Origin: Eledone cirrhosa
Taxonomy: Eukaryota; Mollusca; Cephalopoda; Octopoda; Eledonidae
Assembly: GCA_964016885.1 (NCBI GenBank)
Contig: OZ024743.1
Span: forward strand, 126,724,919 to 126,788,918
Direction of reading: 5' to 3'
Length of the DNA: 64,000 bases
The notes under the pieces are model-generated. The model saw only the letters and a program-made list of their open reading frames with translations. It made no database searches and was not told the DNA's origin. The stretch's first letter is position 1; every line of letters starts with the position of its first letter. The position numbers were made by a program, and so were the translations under genes. Below are positions 23,541 through 36,689 of the stretch, piece by piece.

Positions 23541-23610
23541 TGTCGGTTGGGAGTCGAACCCGGATCGACTGTTTGTAAGGCATCCATTCTAACCGTTACA
23601 CCAGCGAAGC
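23541..23610 (-). pseudogene. tRNA-like type 6 with anticodon TAC, minus strand
   Basis: 70 nt. Loop CTTACAA gives anticodon TAC. T loop TTCGACT is perfect, but the T stem 3' strand reads CCCAA, and the anticodon stem is weakened (GCC against AAC). 3' acceptor is shortened (ccgaca). Confidence 0.7.
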
Positions 23611-24063
23611 CTCATACAGACTCTATCCTCAGTTACAAATACGAAACCATAGAAAATATTTGTGTCTACCAAAGCTGCTGCTTTCAGTTTTCTCTGAACT
23701 CACTCATGTTTTCTATACCTTCTCTTCTTTTTTATGATATATAAATATGTTAAATATTGGAAAGAACAAAGTATTTTATGTGATCTTTGTTGACTTCACG
23801 AAATCATTCATTCCAGAAATCAGATCATGCTATGTGGCTGGTACTCAGGTGACACAGAGTGAACTCCAGTTCTGAACACTTACATGCGGTAATGGAAGAC
23901 AAACTGGGCTGCATACAAAATTACAACAAACATTCTCTCTTTGTGTGTTGGCAATGTTCGAGGAGGCATTCTGTTCTCAACAGAAGGTAGCCGTATTGAA
24001 ATAAGACCTGATATCAAACAACCTTTTCTCGTTAACTTGTTCTTCTACAGATCCACAATTCTA

Positions 24064-24118
24064 GAACCCGGATCGACTGCTTGGAAGGCAACCATGCTAA
24101 CCTTTATACCACAGACAC
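24064..24118 (-). pseudogene. tRNA-Gly stub type 8, minus strand
   Basis: Same truncation after nt 55; 5' end GTGTCTG and A box further changed (ggtataaagg). Confidence 0.75.
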
Positions 24119-25077
24119 CCCATACAAACTCTAAACTGGGCTGCATACAAAATGCTTACGAGCATTAATATATGTTTATTCAGTACATATTTGTTAATGT
24201 CTATGTATATGTTCGAGTTTGTGTATGTGTGTAAGTGTGTGTTTATAGTAGAAATAACCACTCCTGAAAAGCAAGCGTACTCCTTGTACATATTAGGCGT
24301 GTGTAGAGAATGCTTTCGTGAAATCCAAAAAGTCCATATGCAATGTGCTGAATCATTTATGGATACTGAAACTCTTCATCACTCGGAGACAAAACACTGA
24401 ATTTGTGGTGTCATTTGCACGTCTTCTCATTCTCCATTCAAATCCAGGAAGAAGTACTGTGCCTTTCTTTCTCTGCCTCTGTTGAGAAAACAGAGAGCAA
24501 GTAGAGAAATCTCTTGATTAAAAACCCGTATTTATATTATCCTTCTTGTGTTATGGGTTCTCAAATAAATATGAAAAGCATCACTGGTGGGATATCGGAA
24601 CGTAAAATACACAAGTGAAGTCCACAACATGTCCACAAGATTTCTCCACGTACTCTCTGTTTGCTCAACAGAGTCAGGAGGGGAAATTAATGGTATTTCT
24701 ACACGGAATTCAATGCTGAGTGAAAGGGCAAAAGGCACCAAGAATTTGATGTTTTGGTCTGAGAGATGCAGAGGTTCAGTATCCTTAAATAAAACAACAC
24801 ATTGCATAAGGATCCTTTTAATTTCACTAAGTGATTATTTCCACTATAAACACACACATACCGACAAACACAAACTCGAACACATACATACGCATTAACA
24901 CATGTAATGAATAACCATATATTAATGCTCGTGTACAATAGTGTAACTTATCTATTTATCATAGAGGGAAAAGAAAGAGAAAAAATGACTGAATTCGGCA
25001 AAAAAACTTAGACGTTGTAGGTTTGGTTGACAAAGACTTTCTATTAGAATATTTAAAAGATCCTGTTCGTTAAAAGG

Positions 25078-25149
25078 ATGTCGGTAGTGTAACGGTTAGC
25101 ATGGTTTCTTTCATAGCAATTGTTCGTGGTGCGACACCCGGTCGACTTA
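25078..25149 (+). pseudogene. tRNA-like type 9 with anticodon TCA
   Basis: 72 nt. A box matches (tagtgtaacgg). Anticodon loop TTTCATA would give TCA with U33 kept but T at 37. Acceptor ATGTCGG against TCGACTT is largely paired. T loop is damaged (gtgcgacaccc) and the T stem has mismatches. Confidence 0.65.
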
Positions 25150-25664
25150 TGTCCTCTTTATTAAGGTACTGTTAAAATACTTTTTTATTTTCATTTCTCT
25201 TTCTTGATTAAATTTGTCTTTTTAATGATACCATTTGTTTTTCTTTATAATTCAAATGAAATAGGGAAAGGGCAGATGTAAAAAAAGTATCAAATTCTAC
25301 ATCAGCTGCGAATATATCTAAGACACATCTCATGGACATAAGGACAAATGGCGTAATTTATATTCCGAGATCAAATCCCACCAGTTGTGTCGCTGAAATT
25401 TTTTTGAGACACCATATGCAAGATGGATGACGTGAAGACGAGGATTATCGAGGAATTTCCCCATTTATCTCATTGTGGCTACCTCCAGTTATGCAGAGTA
25501 CTCCCTCTAGCATTGCAAACTCACAAAGGGAGAATTTCGTTTTTCTGAGTATCAAAACCCTATGAGTACCAGCCATATGATACGACCTGGTATCTGTATC
25601 GAATGATTTGTTGAAGTCAACAAAGACTACATACAATGCTTTGTTATTTCTCAAGAGAAAACTT

Positions 25665-25723
25665 AAAGCAGCAGCTTTGCTAGACACAAACATTTTGTAT
25701 AGTTCAATATCTTTAAATGATGG
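25665..25723 (+). promoter_or_regulatory. Conserved 5' flank of array B type 1 tRNA-Gly
   Basis: aaagcagcagcttt at 25665-25678 (-74 to -61), then an AT-rich block ending ctttaaatgatgg (-47 to -17). Repeated before every type 1 gene (19118, 32192, 38738, 45289 and 51830 by the same spacing; the 38738 copy reads aaagccgcagcttt). Type 2 and 3 genes keep only the AT-rich block. Confidence 0.5.
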
Positions 25724-25738
25724 TAAAGTTTGTATGAG

Positions 25739-25810
25739 GCGTCGGTGGTGTAACGGTTAGCATGGTTGCCTTCCAAGCAGTCGATCCGGGTTCGACTCCC
25801 GGCCGACGCA
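25739..25810 (+). tRNA. tRNA-Gly (TCC), type 1, array B
   Basis: Identical to the locus consensus, including the array A copies at 8936 and 10829, although the distal flanks differ. First TTTT is about 9 nt downstream. Confidence 0.93.
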
Positions 25811-26130
25811 TCTTCAATTTTGTTTGTTTACACACTGTTCATGCAGATTTTTCTTATTATATATTTTCATAACGATTTCTACTGCATGTTACATGTCATC
25901 GTTTGAGACTATCTATATCTACCTAAAAGGCAAGTATAAATGGTTGAGAAAAAGTTATTAAGAAAAGAATAATTCTATACCCTCATTTAGACAGCATATC
26001 TCTATTACACCTGGCGGATTGGTGTAAACGGTGTACTTTACCCTTCTGAAATCAAATCCAGAAGCATCTTTGGTAGACACAAAAAACTTCCTTTGGTTAG
26101 AATCTTTAAATGGTTTTACTCGTTGAAAAG

Positions 26131-26202
26131 ACGTCGGTGGTGTAACAGTTAGCATGACTTGCTTCCAAACAATCGATCCGAGTTCGACTACCGACCGAAT
26201 CA
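26131..26202 (+). pseudogene. tRNA-Gly-like type 4, array B
   Basis: Type 4, with G39 changed to A (ttccaaac), further breaking the anticodon stem; 3' end gaatca. Confidence 0.7.
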
Positions 26203-26545
26203 TCTTCGACAGGAGTTTAACTTGTGTGCCATTAACTCTCATGCCAGACAGCGATGATAAATACAAACGTTTCTGGGTATCAAAACCCTCTGAGTACCAA
26301 GGATATGTCACAACCCACCAGTGATGTTGATATTTATTTGAGACACCATGTGCAAGATGGATGACATGAAGTCTGGCATTAGCGATGAAATACTCTATTT
26401 GCTCAAAAGTGTCAGTAAGAAAATCACAGCAGTTCTACCAGAAACTCAAAATGGATAGAGGGACGTGGTACGGGCACCATGAAACAACGCTAGAACTGTT
26501 TGTTCGGAAAAACAAGAAATGGAAAGAAACCGCTTATTAATAATT

Positions 26546-26731
26546 GTTTCTACCTTTGGCAAAAGGCCAGCATTTATCCCAGTGTATTACTGGTACTTCA
26601 TTTTATCGACCCCGTAAGGATGAAAGGCAAAGTTAACCTCGGCGGGATTTGAACTCAGATAATAAAGGGCCCTAACTCTTTGCTGCAAAGTATGGCATCC
26701 AACCCTCTATCGATACGGCCAATCCACCGCC
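26546..26731 (-). mobile_element. SINE, minus strand, in array B unit
   Basis: Orthologous position to 19994, same flanking duplication; multiplied with the unit rather than by its own transposition. Confidence 0.85.
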
Positions 26732-27679
26732 CTTATTAATAATTATCTCCTCTTCAAATATTGGCAACAACCAAGAGGGAATTCTTCTCTTATTTTTGCA
26801 TGCGTCCCAGCTTCACACCCAGTACAGTATGTAACTGTTCAGAACTGCAGTTGAAATTGTGTGCTATGAGCTCTTCTTCCAGAGAGCAATGATAAGAGAG
26901 TACCAGCCACATAGCATGGTCTGATTTCTGTATAGAATGATTTCGTAAAGTCAACAAAGATCACATAAAATACTTTGGTCTTTCCAATATTTAACATATT
27001 TATATATCATACAGAGAAAAGAAGGTATAGAAAACATGACTGAGTTGAGAGAAAACTTAAAGCAGCAGCTTTGGTAGACACAAATATTTTGTATAGTTTA
27101 GTATCTTTAAATGATAGCGTAAATAATAAAAGAAACTATGTTTTAATAATGAGATTCTGGACGTCTGATATTTTCGACGAGATCTGTAGAAGAACATGTT
27201 ACCCGGTCAGGAGGAAAGGTAGTTAAGTATCAGGTCTTATTTCAATGCAGTTACCTTCAGTTGAGCACAGAATGCCTCCTCGAACATTGCCAACACTCAA
27301 AGAGTGAACTTTTGTTGTAAATGTGTCTCCCATTGCCACATGTAAGTGTTCAGAACTGGATATAATCCTGTGTCACCTGAGACGTCATGGCAGAGAGCAA
27401 TGATAAGAGTACACTTTTCTGGGTATCAAACCCTCTAAGTACCAGCCACATAGCATCACCCGATTTCTGCATGGAATCATTTCGTGATGTCAACAAAGAT
27501 CACATAAAATACTTTGTTCTTTCCAATATTTAACATATTTATATGTTATAATCCAACATTTATATTCTAATATTTAACATGTTTAGATACAGAGAAGAGA
27601 AGGTATAGAAAACATGACATGTAGGCAGAAACAATTTATATAGTTCAGTATCTTTAAATGATGGCTGCGTTAGCATGAG

Positions 27680-27751
27680 GCTTCGGTGGTGTAACGGTTA
27701 GCATGGTTGCCGTCCAAGCAGTCGATCCGCGTTCGACTCCCGGCCGACGCA
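27680..27751 (+). pseudogene. tRNA-Gly-like type 3 (U33 lost), array B
   Basis: 72 nt with U33 to G and G51 to C, otherwise the best of the type 3 copies (TTCGACT loop, CCCGG). The same U33 change occurs in all five type 3 loci, so it predates the B-unit amplification. Confidence 0.75.
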
Positions 27752-28603
27752 TGAGTTTCGTTTTTGATGGAGGTGCTTTGTGTTTTTAATCATAACATTT
27801 CTTTGATTTTTATATATAATTCAAATAAGAGAAGGAAAGGACAGGGGTTAAAAACGTCAAATTCTACTACATCAGTTGAGAAATATATCTCAGACACAAT
27901 CGTGAACCCAATGACAAACGGCGTACTTTACATTCCGAGATCAAATACCACCAGTTATGTCGTTGATATTTGTTTGAGAAACCATTTGCAAGATGGATAA
28001 CGTGAAGACGAGGATAATCGAAGAATTTCTCTGGTTACTCAAAAGTCCAAGTGAAGAAAATGACAACATTTCTACTGGAAACCGAAAGTGGATTGAGGGG
28101 ACGTAGTAAGAGAATCTTGAAACAACTCTAGAATTGTGGGTTGTTAAGAAAAAGAAACGGCGTATTAATAATGACATCCTTGACCTCTGTCATTTACGGG
28201 GTGATGAGTAAAACAAAATGTTAACAACTCAGGAAAAAAGGTTGTTTACTATCAGGTCTTATCTGAATGTGGCTACCTGGGGTTGAGAGTAGAATGCTTC
28301 CTCGATCACTGGCAATACACAAAGAGAGAAATTCGTCTTTTATGTTTGCATGTAGCCCAGCTTGACTCCCACTACCACATGTAAGTGTTCAGAACTGGAG
28401 TAACTTGTGTCACCTAGCTCTCATGCCAGAGAGCAATGATAACAGTGGTCTTTTCTGGCTGTCAAAACCCTCCGAGTACCAACCACATCGTAGTATATAA
28501 AACATGACGAGTTCAGAGAAAACTTAAAGCAGACAAACATTTTGGGAGAGACAAACATTTTGTATTGTTCAGTATCTTTAAATGATGGCGAAACTTTCAT
28601 GAG

Positions 28604-28675
28604 GCGTCGGTGGTGTAACGGTTACCATGGTTGCTTTCCAAGCAATCGATCCGGGTTCGACTCCCGGCCGACGCA
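28604..28675 (+). tRNA. tRNA-Gly (TCC), type 2, array B
   Basis: Identical to the type 2 gene at 22075. A minus-strand tRNA stub (type 7) lies about 130 bp downstream, so the two are convergent. Confidence 0.9.
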
Positions 28676-28809
28676 ACATTACTTTTGTTTTTTTATGTAG
28701 ACATTGTTCATTCAGATAGTTCAGATTTTATTTTCATAACTTTTCACTTTCATGTTACATGCCTAACGTTTTAGACTATCTATCCCTGCCTAAAAATCAA
28801 GTATAAGTA

Positions 28810-28837
28810 ACCATGCTAACCGTTACACCACCGACGC
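28810..28837 (-). pseudogene. tRNA-Gly stub type 7, minus strand
   Basis: Same 28 nt and breakpoint. Confidence 0.75.
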
Positions 28838-29240
28838 TTCATACAAGTCCGATCATCATTTAAGGTACTGAACTATACAAAATACTGGTGTCTACCAAAG
28901 CTGCTGCTTTAAATATTCTCTGAATTCAGCCAAGCTTTCTCTTATCATTGCTCTCTGGCGTGAGGGCCCATGGCACACAAGTTGAACTGATGTAGTAGAA
29001 GTTGATACTTTTTAATCTCTGTCCTTTCCCTCTTTTAATTGAATTATATATAAAAAAGGAATAACATTAGAATTTGAACAAACGGAAGACGACAGACTTT
29101 AAAACACAGCATAGCTTAGCAAGGCCGTTTGCTTGCAAGCGGATCGAATATTATTATTATTATTCGATATAACCCATACTTACATTTAAAAAAGAAATGT
29201 TATGATTGAAAAGATAAAACACATCCATAAGTGCCTCAGT

Positions 29241-29312
29241 TGCGTCTGCCAGGAGCCGAATCCGGACCTACTGCTTGGAAAGCAACCATGCTTACCGTTA
29301 CACCACAGACGT
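29241..29312 (-). tRNA. tRNA-Gly-like type 5 (TCC), minus strand, borderline
   Basis: Type 5 with the T6-A66 pair kept; acceptor ACGTCTG against CAGACGC. Confidence 0.5.
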
Positions 29313-30067
29313 CTTTCCGATGCGGTGAATCATTTAAAGATTCTAAGCTATATATAATTTTTGTGTCTATCAAAGCTACTGTTTTAATTTCTTTGCTATA
29401 TTCATCCATTTTTCTCCTTCATTGTGTGTTGGCAATGTTGGAGGAGGCATTCTGTGCTCAACTGAAGGTAGCCGTATTGAAATAAGACCTGATACTAAAC
29501 TACCTTTCCTCAAGACCCGACAAGCGTGTGCGTTCTACATTTTGCGAGTATGTAGAGAATGTATTCGTGAAATAAAAAGAGTCCTTATGCAATGTGAAGT
29601 ATCATTTAAGGATTCTGAAAACCTGCATCTCTCGGAGACAAATCACCAAATTTATGTCTTCTGCCTGACTTGGCACTCTACATTGAATTACGTATAGAAG
29701 TACCATGAATATCTCCCTCTGACTATGTTGAACAAACAGAGAGAAAGTAGAGAAATCTCTCGATAAACCCGTTTTTAGATTATCCTTCTTGCGTAAATAA
29801 ACATGAAAAACATCAATGGCGAGATTTGATTTCGGAACGTAAACTACACTGTTTTGATATGGAGTCCACAGGGTGTAGCAGAGATATGTTTTCCAACTGA
29901 TGGTGTAGAGATCTTCTTTTCTTAATATATATTTCTCAACTACATATACTTGACATTTAGGAAGATATAGAGAATCTAAAATGTTAGACATGTGACATAC
30001 AGTAGAGATCGTGACGAAAATATAATAAGAAAAATCTGCATGATTTGTCTAAACAAACAAAATTAAA

Positions 30068-30137
30068 TGTCGGTTGGGAGTCGAACCCGGATCGACTGTT
30101 TGTAAGGCATCCATTCTAACCGTTACACCAGCGAAGC
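30068..30137 (-). pseudogene. tRNA-like type 6 with anticodon TAC, minus strand
   Basis: Same sequence as 23541. Its 3' flank carries a short variant (gcatgatttgtctaaac) shared with the 49715 copy. Confidence 0.7.
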
Positions 30138-30590
30138 CTCATACAGACTCTATACTAAGTTAAAAATACGAAACCATAGAAAATATTTGTGTCTACCAAA
30201 GCTGCTGCTTTCAGTTTTCTCTGAACTCAGTCATATTTTCTATACCTTCTCTTCTTTTTTATGATATATAAATATGTTAAATATTGGAAAGAACAAAATA
30301 TTTTATGTGATCTTTGTTGACTTCACGAAATCATTCATTCCAGAAATCAGATCATGCTATGTGGCTGGTACTCAGGTGACACAGAGTGAACTCCAGTTCT
30401 GAACACTTACATGCGGTAATGGAAGACAAACTGGGCTGCATACAAAATTACAACAAAAATTCTCTCTTTGTGTGATGGCAATGTTCGAGGAGGCATTCTG
30501 TGCTCAACAGAAGGTAGCCGTATTGAAATAAGACCTGATATCAAACAACCTTTTCTCGTTAACTTGTTCTTCTACAGATCCACAATTCTA

Positions 30591-30645
30591 GAACCCGGAT
30601 CGACTGCTTGGAAGGCAACCATGCTAACCTTTATACCACAGACAC
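30591..30645 (-). pseudogene. tRNA-Gly stub type 8, minus strand
   Basis: Same sequence and truncation as 24064. Confidence 0.75.
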
Positions 30646-31604
30646 CCCATACAAACTCTAAACTGGGCTGCATACAAAATGCTTACGAGCATTAATATAT
30701 GTTTATTCAGTACATATTTGTTAATGTCTATGTATATGTTCGAGTTTGTGTATGTGTGTAAGTGTGTGTTTATAGTAGAAATAACCACTCCTGAAAAGCA
30801 AGCGTACTCCTTGTACATATTAGGTGTGTGTAGAGAATGCTTTCGTGAAATCCAAAAAGTCCATATGCAATGTGCTGAATCATTTATGGATACTGAAACT
30901 CTTCATCACTCGGAGACAAAACACTGAATTTGTGGTGTCATTTGCACGTCTTCTCATTCTCCATTCAAATCCAGGAAGAAGTACTGTGCCTTTCTTTCTC
31001 TGCCTCTGTTGAGAAAACAGAGAGCAAGTAGAGAAATCTCTTGATTAAAAACCCGTATTTATATTATCCTTCTTGTGTTATGGGTTCTCAAATAAATATG
31101 AAAAGCATCACTGGTGGGATATCGGAACGTAAAATACACAAGTGAAGTCCACAACATGTCCACAAGATTTCTCCACGTACTCTCTGTTTGCTCAACAGAG
31201 TCAGGAGGGGAAATTAATGGTATTTCTACACGGAATTCAATGCTGAGTGAAAGGGCAAAAGGCACCAAGAATTTGATGTTTTGGTCTGAGAGATGCAGAG
31301 GTTCAGTATCCTTAAATAAAACAACACATTGCATAAGGATCCTTTTAATTTCACTAAGTGATTATTTCCACTATAAACACACACATACCGACAAACACAA
31401 ACTCGAACACATACATAGACATTAACACATGTAATGAATAACCATATATTAATGCTCGTGTACAATAGTGTAACTTATCTATTTATCATAGAGGGAAAAG
31501 AAAGAGAAAAAATGACTGAATTCGGCAAAAAAACTTAGACGTTGTAGGTTAGGTTGACAAAGACTTTCTATTAGAATATTTAAATGATCCTGTTCGTTAA
31601 AAGG

Positions 31605-31676
31605 ATGTCGGTAGTGTAACGGTTAGCATGGTTTCTTTCATAGCAATTGTTCGTGGTGCGACACCCGGTCGACTTA
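31605..31676 (+). pseudogene. tRNA-like type 9 with anticodon TCA
   Basis: Same sequence as 25078, including the damaged B box. Confidence 0.65.
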
Positions 31677-32265
31677 TGTCCTCTTTATTAAGGTACTGTT
31701 AAAATACTTTTTTATTTTCATTTCTCTTTCTTGATTAAATTTGTCTTTTTAATGATACCATTTGTTTTTCTTTATAATTCAAATGAAATAGGGAAAGGGC
31801 AGATGTAAAAAAAGTATCAAATTCTACATCAGCTGCGAATATATCTAAGACACATCTCATGGCCATAAGGACAAATGGCGTAATTTATATTCCGAGATCA
31901 AATCCCACCAGTTGTGTCGCTGAAATTTTTTTGAGACACCATATGCAAGATGGATGACGTGAAGACGAGGATTATCGAGGAATTTCTCCATTTATCTCAT
32001 TGTGGCTACCTCCAGTTATGCAGAGTACTCCCTCTAGCATTGCAAACTCACAAAGGGAGAATTTCGTTTTTCTGAGTATCAAAACCCTATGAGTACCAGC
32101 CATATGATACGACCTGGTATCTGTATCGAATGATTTGTTGAAGTCAACAAAGACTACATACAATGCTTTGTTATTTCTCAAGAGAAAACTTAAAGCAGCA
32201 GCTTTGCTAGACACAAACATTTTGTATAGTTCAATATCTTTAAATGATGGTAAAGTTTGTATGAG

Positions 32266-32337
32266 GCGTCGGTGGTGTAACGGTTAGCATGGTTGCCTTC
32301 CAAGCAGTCGATCCGGGTTCGACTCCCGGCCGACGCA
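32266..32337 (+). tRNA. tRNA-Gly (TCC), type 1, array B
   Basis: Consensus sequence with no change over 72 nt; upstream flank matches that of 25739. Confidence 0.93.
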
Positions 32338-32656
32338 TCTTCAATTTTGTTTATTTACACACTGTTCATGCAGATTTTTCTTACTATATATTTTCATAAC
32401 GATTTCTACTGCATGTTACATGTCATCGTTTGAGACTATCTATATCTACCTAAAAGGCAAGTATAAATGGTTGAGAAAAAGTTATTAAGAAAAGAATAAT
32501 TCTATACCCTCATTTAGACAGCATATCTCTATTACACCTGGCGATTGGTGTAAACGGTGTACTTTACCCTTCTGAAATCAAATCCAGAAGCATCTTTGGT
32601 AGACACAAAAAACTTCCTTTGGTTAGAATCTTTAAATGGTTTTACTCGTTGAAAAG

Positions 32657-32728
32657 ACGTCGGTGGTGTAACAGTTAGCATGACTTGCTTCCAAGCAATC
32701 GATCCGAGTTCGACTACCGGCCGAATCA
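32657..32728 (+). pseudogene. tRNA-Gly-like type 4, array B
   Basis: Type 4 with ttccaagc kept and T-stem end ccgg; 3' end gaatca. Confidence 0.7.
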
Positions 32729-33071
32729 TCTTCGACAGGAGTTTAACTTGTGTGCCATTAACTCTCATGCCAGACAGCGATGATAAATGCAAACGTTTCT
32801 GGGTATCAAAACCCTCTGAGTACCAAGGATATGTCACAACCCACCAGTGATGTTGATATTTATTTGAGACACCATGTGCAAGATGGATGACATGAAGTCT
32901 GGCATTAGCGATGAAATACTCTATTTGCTCAAAAGTGTCAGTAAGAAAGTCACAGCAGTTCTACCAGAAATTCAAAATGGATAGAGGGACGTGGTACAGG
33001 CACCATGAAACAACGCTAGAACTGTTTGTTCGGAAAAACAAGAAATGGAAAGAAACCGCTTATTAATAATT

Positions 33072-33257
33072 GTTTCTACCTTTGGCAAAAGGCCAGCATT
33101 TATGCCAGTGTATTACTGGTACTTCATTTTATCGACCCCGTAAGGATGAAAGGCAAAGTTAACCTCGGCGGGATTTGAACTCAGATAATAAAGGGCCCTA
33201 ACTCTTTGCTGCAAAGCATGGCGTCCGACCCTCTATCGATACGGCCAATCCACCGCC
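33072..33257 (-). mobile_element. SINE, minus strand, in array B unit
   Basis: Same position and flanks in the third complete unit; head reads gcaaagcatggcgtccgacc, a variant shared with the copy at 46170. Confidence 0.85.
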
Positions 33258-34229
33258 CTTATTAATAATTATCTCCTCTTCAAATATTGGCAACAACCAA
33301 GAGGGAATTCTTCTCTTATTTTTGCATGCGTCCCAGCTTCACACTCAGTACAGTATGTAACTGTTCAGAACTGGAGTTGAAATTGTGTGCTATGAGCTCT
33401 TCTTCCAGAGAGCAATGATAAGAGAGTACCAGAGAGCAATGATAAGAGAGTACCAGCCACATAGCATGGTCTGATTTCTGTATAGAATGATTTCGTAAAG
33501 TCAACAAAGATCACATAAAATACTTTGGTCTTTCCAATATTTAACATATTTATATATCATACAGAGAAAAGAAGGTATAGAAAACATGACTGAGTTGAGA
33601 GAAAACTTAAAGCAGCAGCTTTGGTAGACACAAATATTTTGTATAGTTTAGTATCTTTAAATGATAGCGTAAATAATAAAAGAAACTACGTTTTAATAAT
33701 GAGATTCTGGACGTCTGATATTTTCGACGAGATCTGTAAAAGAACATGTTACCCGGTCAGGAGGAAAGGTAGTTAAGTATCAGGTCTTATTTCAATGCAG
33801 CTACCTTCAGTTGAGCACAGAATGCCTCCTCGAACATTGCCAACACTCAAAGAGTGAACTTTTGTTGTAAATTTGTCTCCCATTGCCACATGTAAGTGTT
33901 CAGAACTGGATATAATCCTGTGTCACCTGAGACGTCATGGCAGAGAGCAATGATAAGAGTACACTTTTCTGGGTATCAAACCCTCTAAGTACCAGCCACA
34001 TAGCATCACCCGATTTCTGCATGGAATCATTTCGTGATGTCAACAAAGATCACATAAAATACTTTGTTCTTTCCAATATTTAACATATTTATATGTTATA
34101 ATCCAACATTTATATTCTAATATTTAACATGTTTAGATACAGAGAAGAGAAGGTATAGAAAACATGACATGTAGGCAGAAACAATTTATATAGTTCAGTA
34201 TCTTTAAATGATGGTGGCGTTAGCATGAG

Positions 34230-34301
34230 TCTTCGGTGGTGTAACGGTTAGCATGGTTGCCGTCCAAGCAGTCGATCCGCGTTCGACTCCCGGCCGACGC
34301 T
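34230..34301 (+). pseudogene. tRNA-Gly-like type 3 (U33 lost), array B
   Basis: Type 3 with further end decay: first base T, and the discriminator A replaced by T. Confidence 0.75.
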
Positions 34302-35153
34302 TGAGTTTCGTTTTTGATGGAGGTGCTTTGTGTTTTTAATCATAACATTTCTTTGATTTTTATATCTAATTCAAATAAGAGAAGGAAAGGACAGGGGTTA
34401 AAAACGTCAAATTCTACTACATCAGTTGAGAAATATATCTCAGACACAATCGTGAACCCAATGACAAACGGCGTACTTTACATTCCGAGATCAAATACCA
34501 CCAGTTATGTCGTTGATATTTGTTTGAGAAACCATTTGCAAGATGGATAACGTGAAGACGAGGATAATCGAAGAATTTCTCTGGTTACTCAAAAGTCCAA
34601 TTGAAGAAAATGACAACATTTCTACTGGAAACCGAAAGTGGATTGAGGGGACGTAGTAAGAGAATCTTGAAACAACTCTAGAATTGTGGGTTGTTAAGAA
34701 AAAGAAACGGCGTATTAATAATGACATCCTTGACCTCTGTCATTTACGGGGTGATGAGTAAAACAAAATGTTAACAACTCAGGAAAAAAGGTTGTTTACT
34801 ATCAGGTCTTATCTGAATGTGGCTACCTGGGGTTGAGAGTAGAATGCTTCCTCGATCACTGGCAATACACAAAGAGAGAAATTCGTCTTTTATGTTTGCA
34901 TGTAGCCCAGCTTGACTCCCACTACCACATGTAAGTGTTCAGAACTGGAGTAACTTGTGTCACCTAGCTCTCATGCCAGAGAGCAATGATAACAGTGGTC
35001 TTTTCTGGCTGTCAAAACCCTCCGAGTACCAACCACATCGTAGTATATAAAACATGACGAGTTCAGAGAAAACTTAAAGCAGACAAACATTTTGGGAGAG
35101 ACAAACATTTTGTATTGTTCAGTATCTTTAAATGATGGCGAAACTTTCATGAG

Positions 35154-35225
35154 GCGTCGGTGGTGTAACGGTTACCATGGTTGCTTTCCAAGCAATCGAT
35201 CCGGGTTCGACTCCCGGCCGACGCA
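35154..35225 (+). tRNA. tRNA-Gly (TCC), type 2, array B
   Basis: Identical type 2 gene. The trailer begins 'atatt', a variant shared only with the copy at 48252 (the others have 'acatt'). Confidence 0.9.
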
Positions 35226-35359
35226 ATATTACTTTTGTTTTTTTATGTAGACATTGTTCATTCAGATAGTTCAGATTTTATTTTCATAACTTTTCACTTT
35301 CATGTTACATGTCTAACGTTTTAGACTATCTATCCCTGCCTAAAAATCAAGTATAAGTA

Positions 35360-35387
35360 ACCATGCTAACCGTTACACCACCGACGC
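35360..35387 (-). pseudogene. tRNA-Gly stub type 7, minus strand
   Basis: Same 28 nt and breakpoint. Confidence 0.75.
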
Positions 35388-35790
35388 TTCATACAAGTCC
35401 GATCATCATGTAAGGTACTGAACTATACAAAATACTGGTGTCTACCAAAGCTGCTGCTTTAAATATTCTCTGAATTCAGCCAAGCTTTCTCTTATCATTG
35501 CTCTCTGGCGTGAGGGCCCATGGCACACAAGTTGAACTGATGTAGTAGAAGTTGATACTTTTTAATCTCTGTCCTTTCCCTCTTTTAATTGAATTATATA
35601 TAAAAAAGGAATAAAATTAGAATTTGAACAAACGGAAGACGACAGACTTTAAAACACAGCATAGCTTAGTAAGGCCGCTTGCTTGCAAACGGATCGAATA
35701 TTATTATTATTATTCGATATAACCCATACTTACATTTAAAAAAGAAATGTTATGATTGAAAAGATAAAACACATCCATAAGTGCCTCAGT

Positions 35791-35862
35791 TGCGTCTGCC
35801 AGGAGCCGAATCCGGACCTACTGCTTGGAAAGCAACCATGCTTACCGTTACACCACGGACGT
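35791..35862 (-). pseudogene. tRNA-Gly-like type 5, minus strand, acceptor broken
   Basis: Type 5, but nt 6 is C (ACGTCCG), losing the compensated pair with A66. The acceptor then has two mismatches. Confidence 0.55.
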
Positions 35863-36619
35863 CTTTCCGATGCGGTGAATCATTTAAAGATTCTAAGCTA
35901 TATATAATTTTTGTGTCTATCAAAGCTACTGTTTTAATTTCTTTGTTATATTCATCCATTTTTCTCCTTCATTGTGTGTTGGCAATGTTCGAGGAGGCAT
36001 TCTGTGTTCAACTGAAGGTAGCCGTATTGAAATAAGACCTGATACTAAACTACCTTTCCTCAAGACCCGACAAGCGTGTGCGTTCTACATTTTGCGAGTA
36101 TGTAGAGAATGTATTCGTGAAATCAAAAGAGTCCTTATGCAATGTGAAGTATCATTTAAGGATTCTGAAAACCTGCATCTCTCGGAGACAAATCACCAAA
36201 TTTAAGTCTTCTGCCTGACTTGGCACTCTACATTGAATTACGTATAGAAGTACCATGAATATCTCCCTCTGACTATGTTGAACAAACAGAGAGAAAGTAG
36301 AGAAATCTCTCGATAAAACCGTTTTTAGATTATCCTTCTTGCGTAAATAAACATGAAAAACATCAATGGCGGGATTTGATTTCGGAACGTAAACTACACT
36401 GTTTTGATATGGAGTCCACAGGGTGTAGCAGAGATATGTTTTCCAACTGACGGTGTAGAGATCTTCTTTTCTTAATATATATTTCTCAACTACATATACT
36501 TGACATTTAGGAAGATATAGAGAATCTAAAATGTTAGACATGTGAAATACAGTAGAGATCGTGACGAAAATATAATAAGAAAAATCTGCATGAACAGTGT
36601 CTAAACAAACAAAATTAAA

Positions 36620-36689
36620 TGTCGGTTGGGAGTCGAACCCGGATCGACTGTTTGTAAGGCATCCATTCTAACCGTTACACCAGCGAAGC
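36620..36689 (-). pseudogene. tRNA-like type 6 with anticodon TAC, minus strand
   Basis: Same sequence as 23541. Confidence 0.7.
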
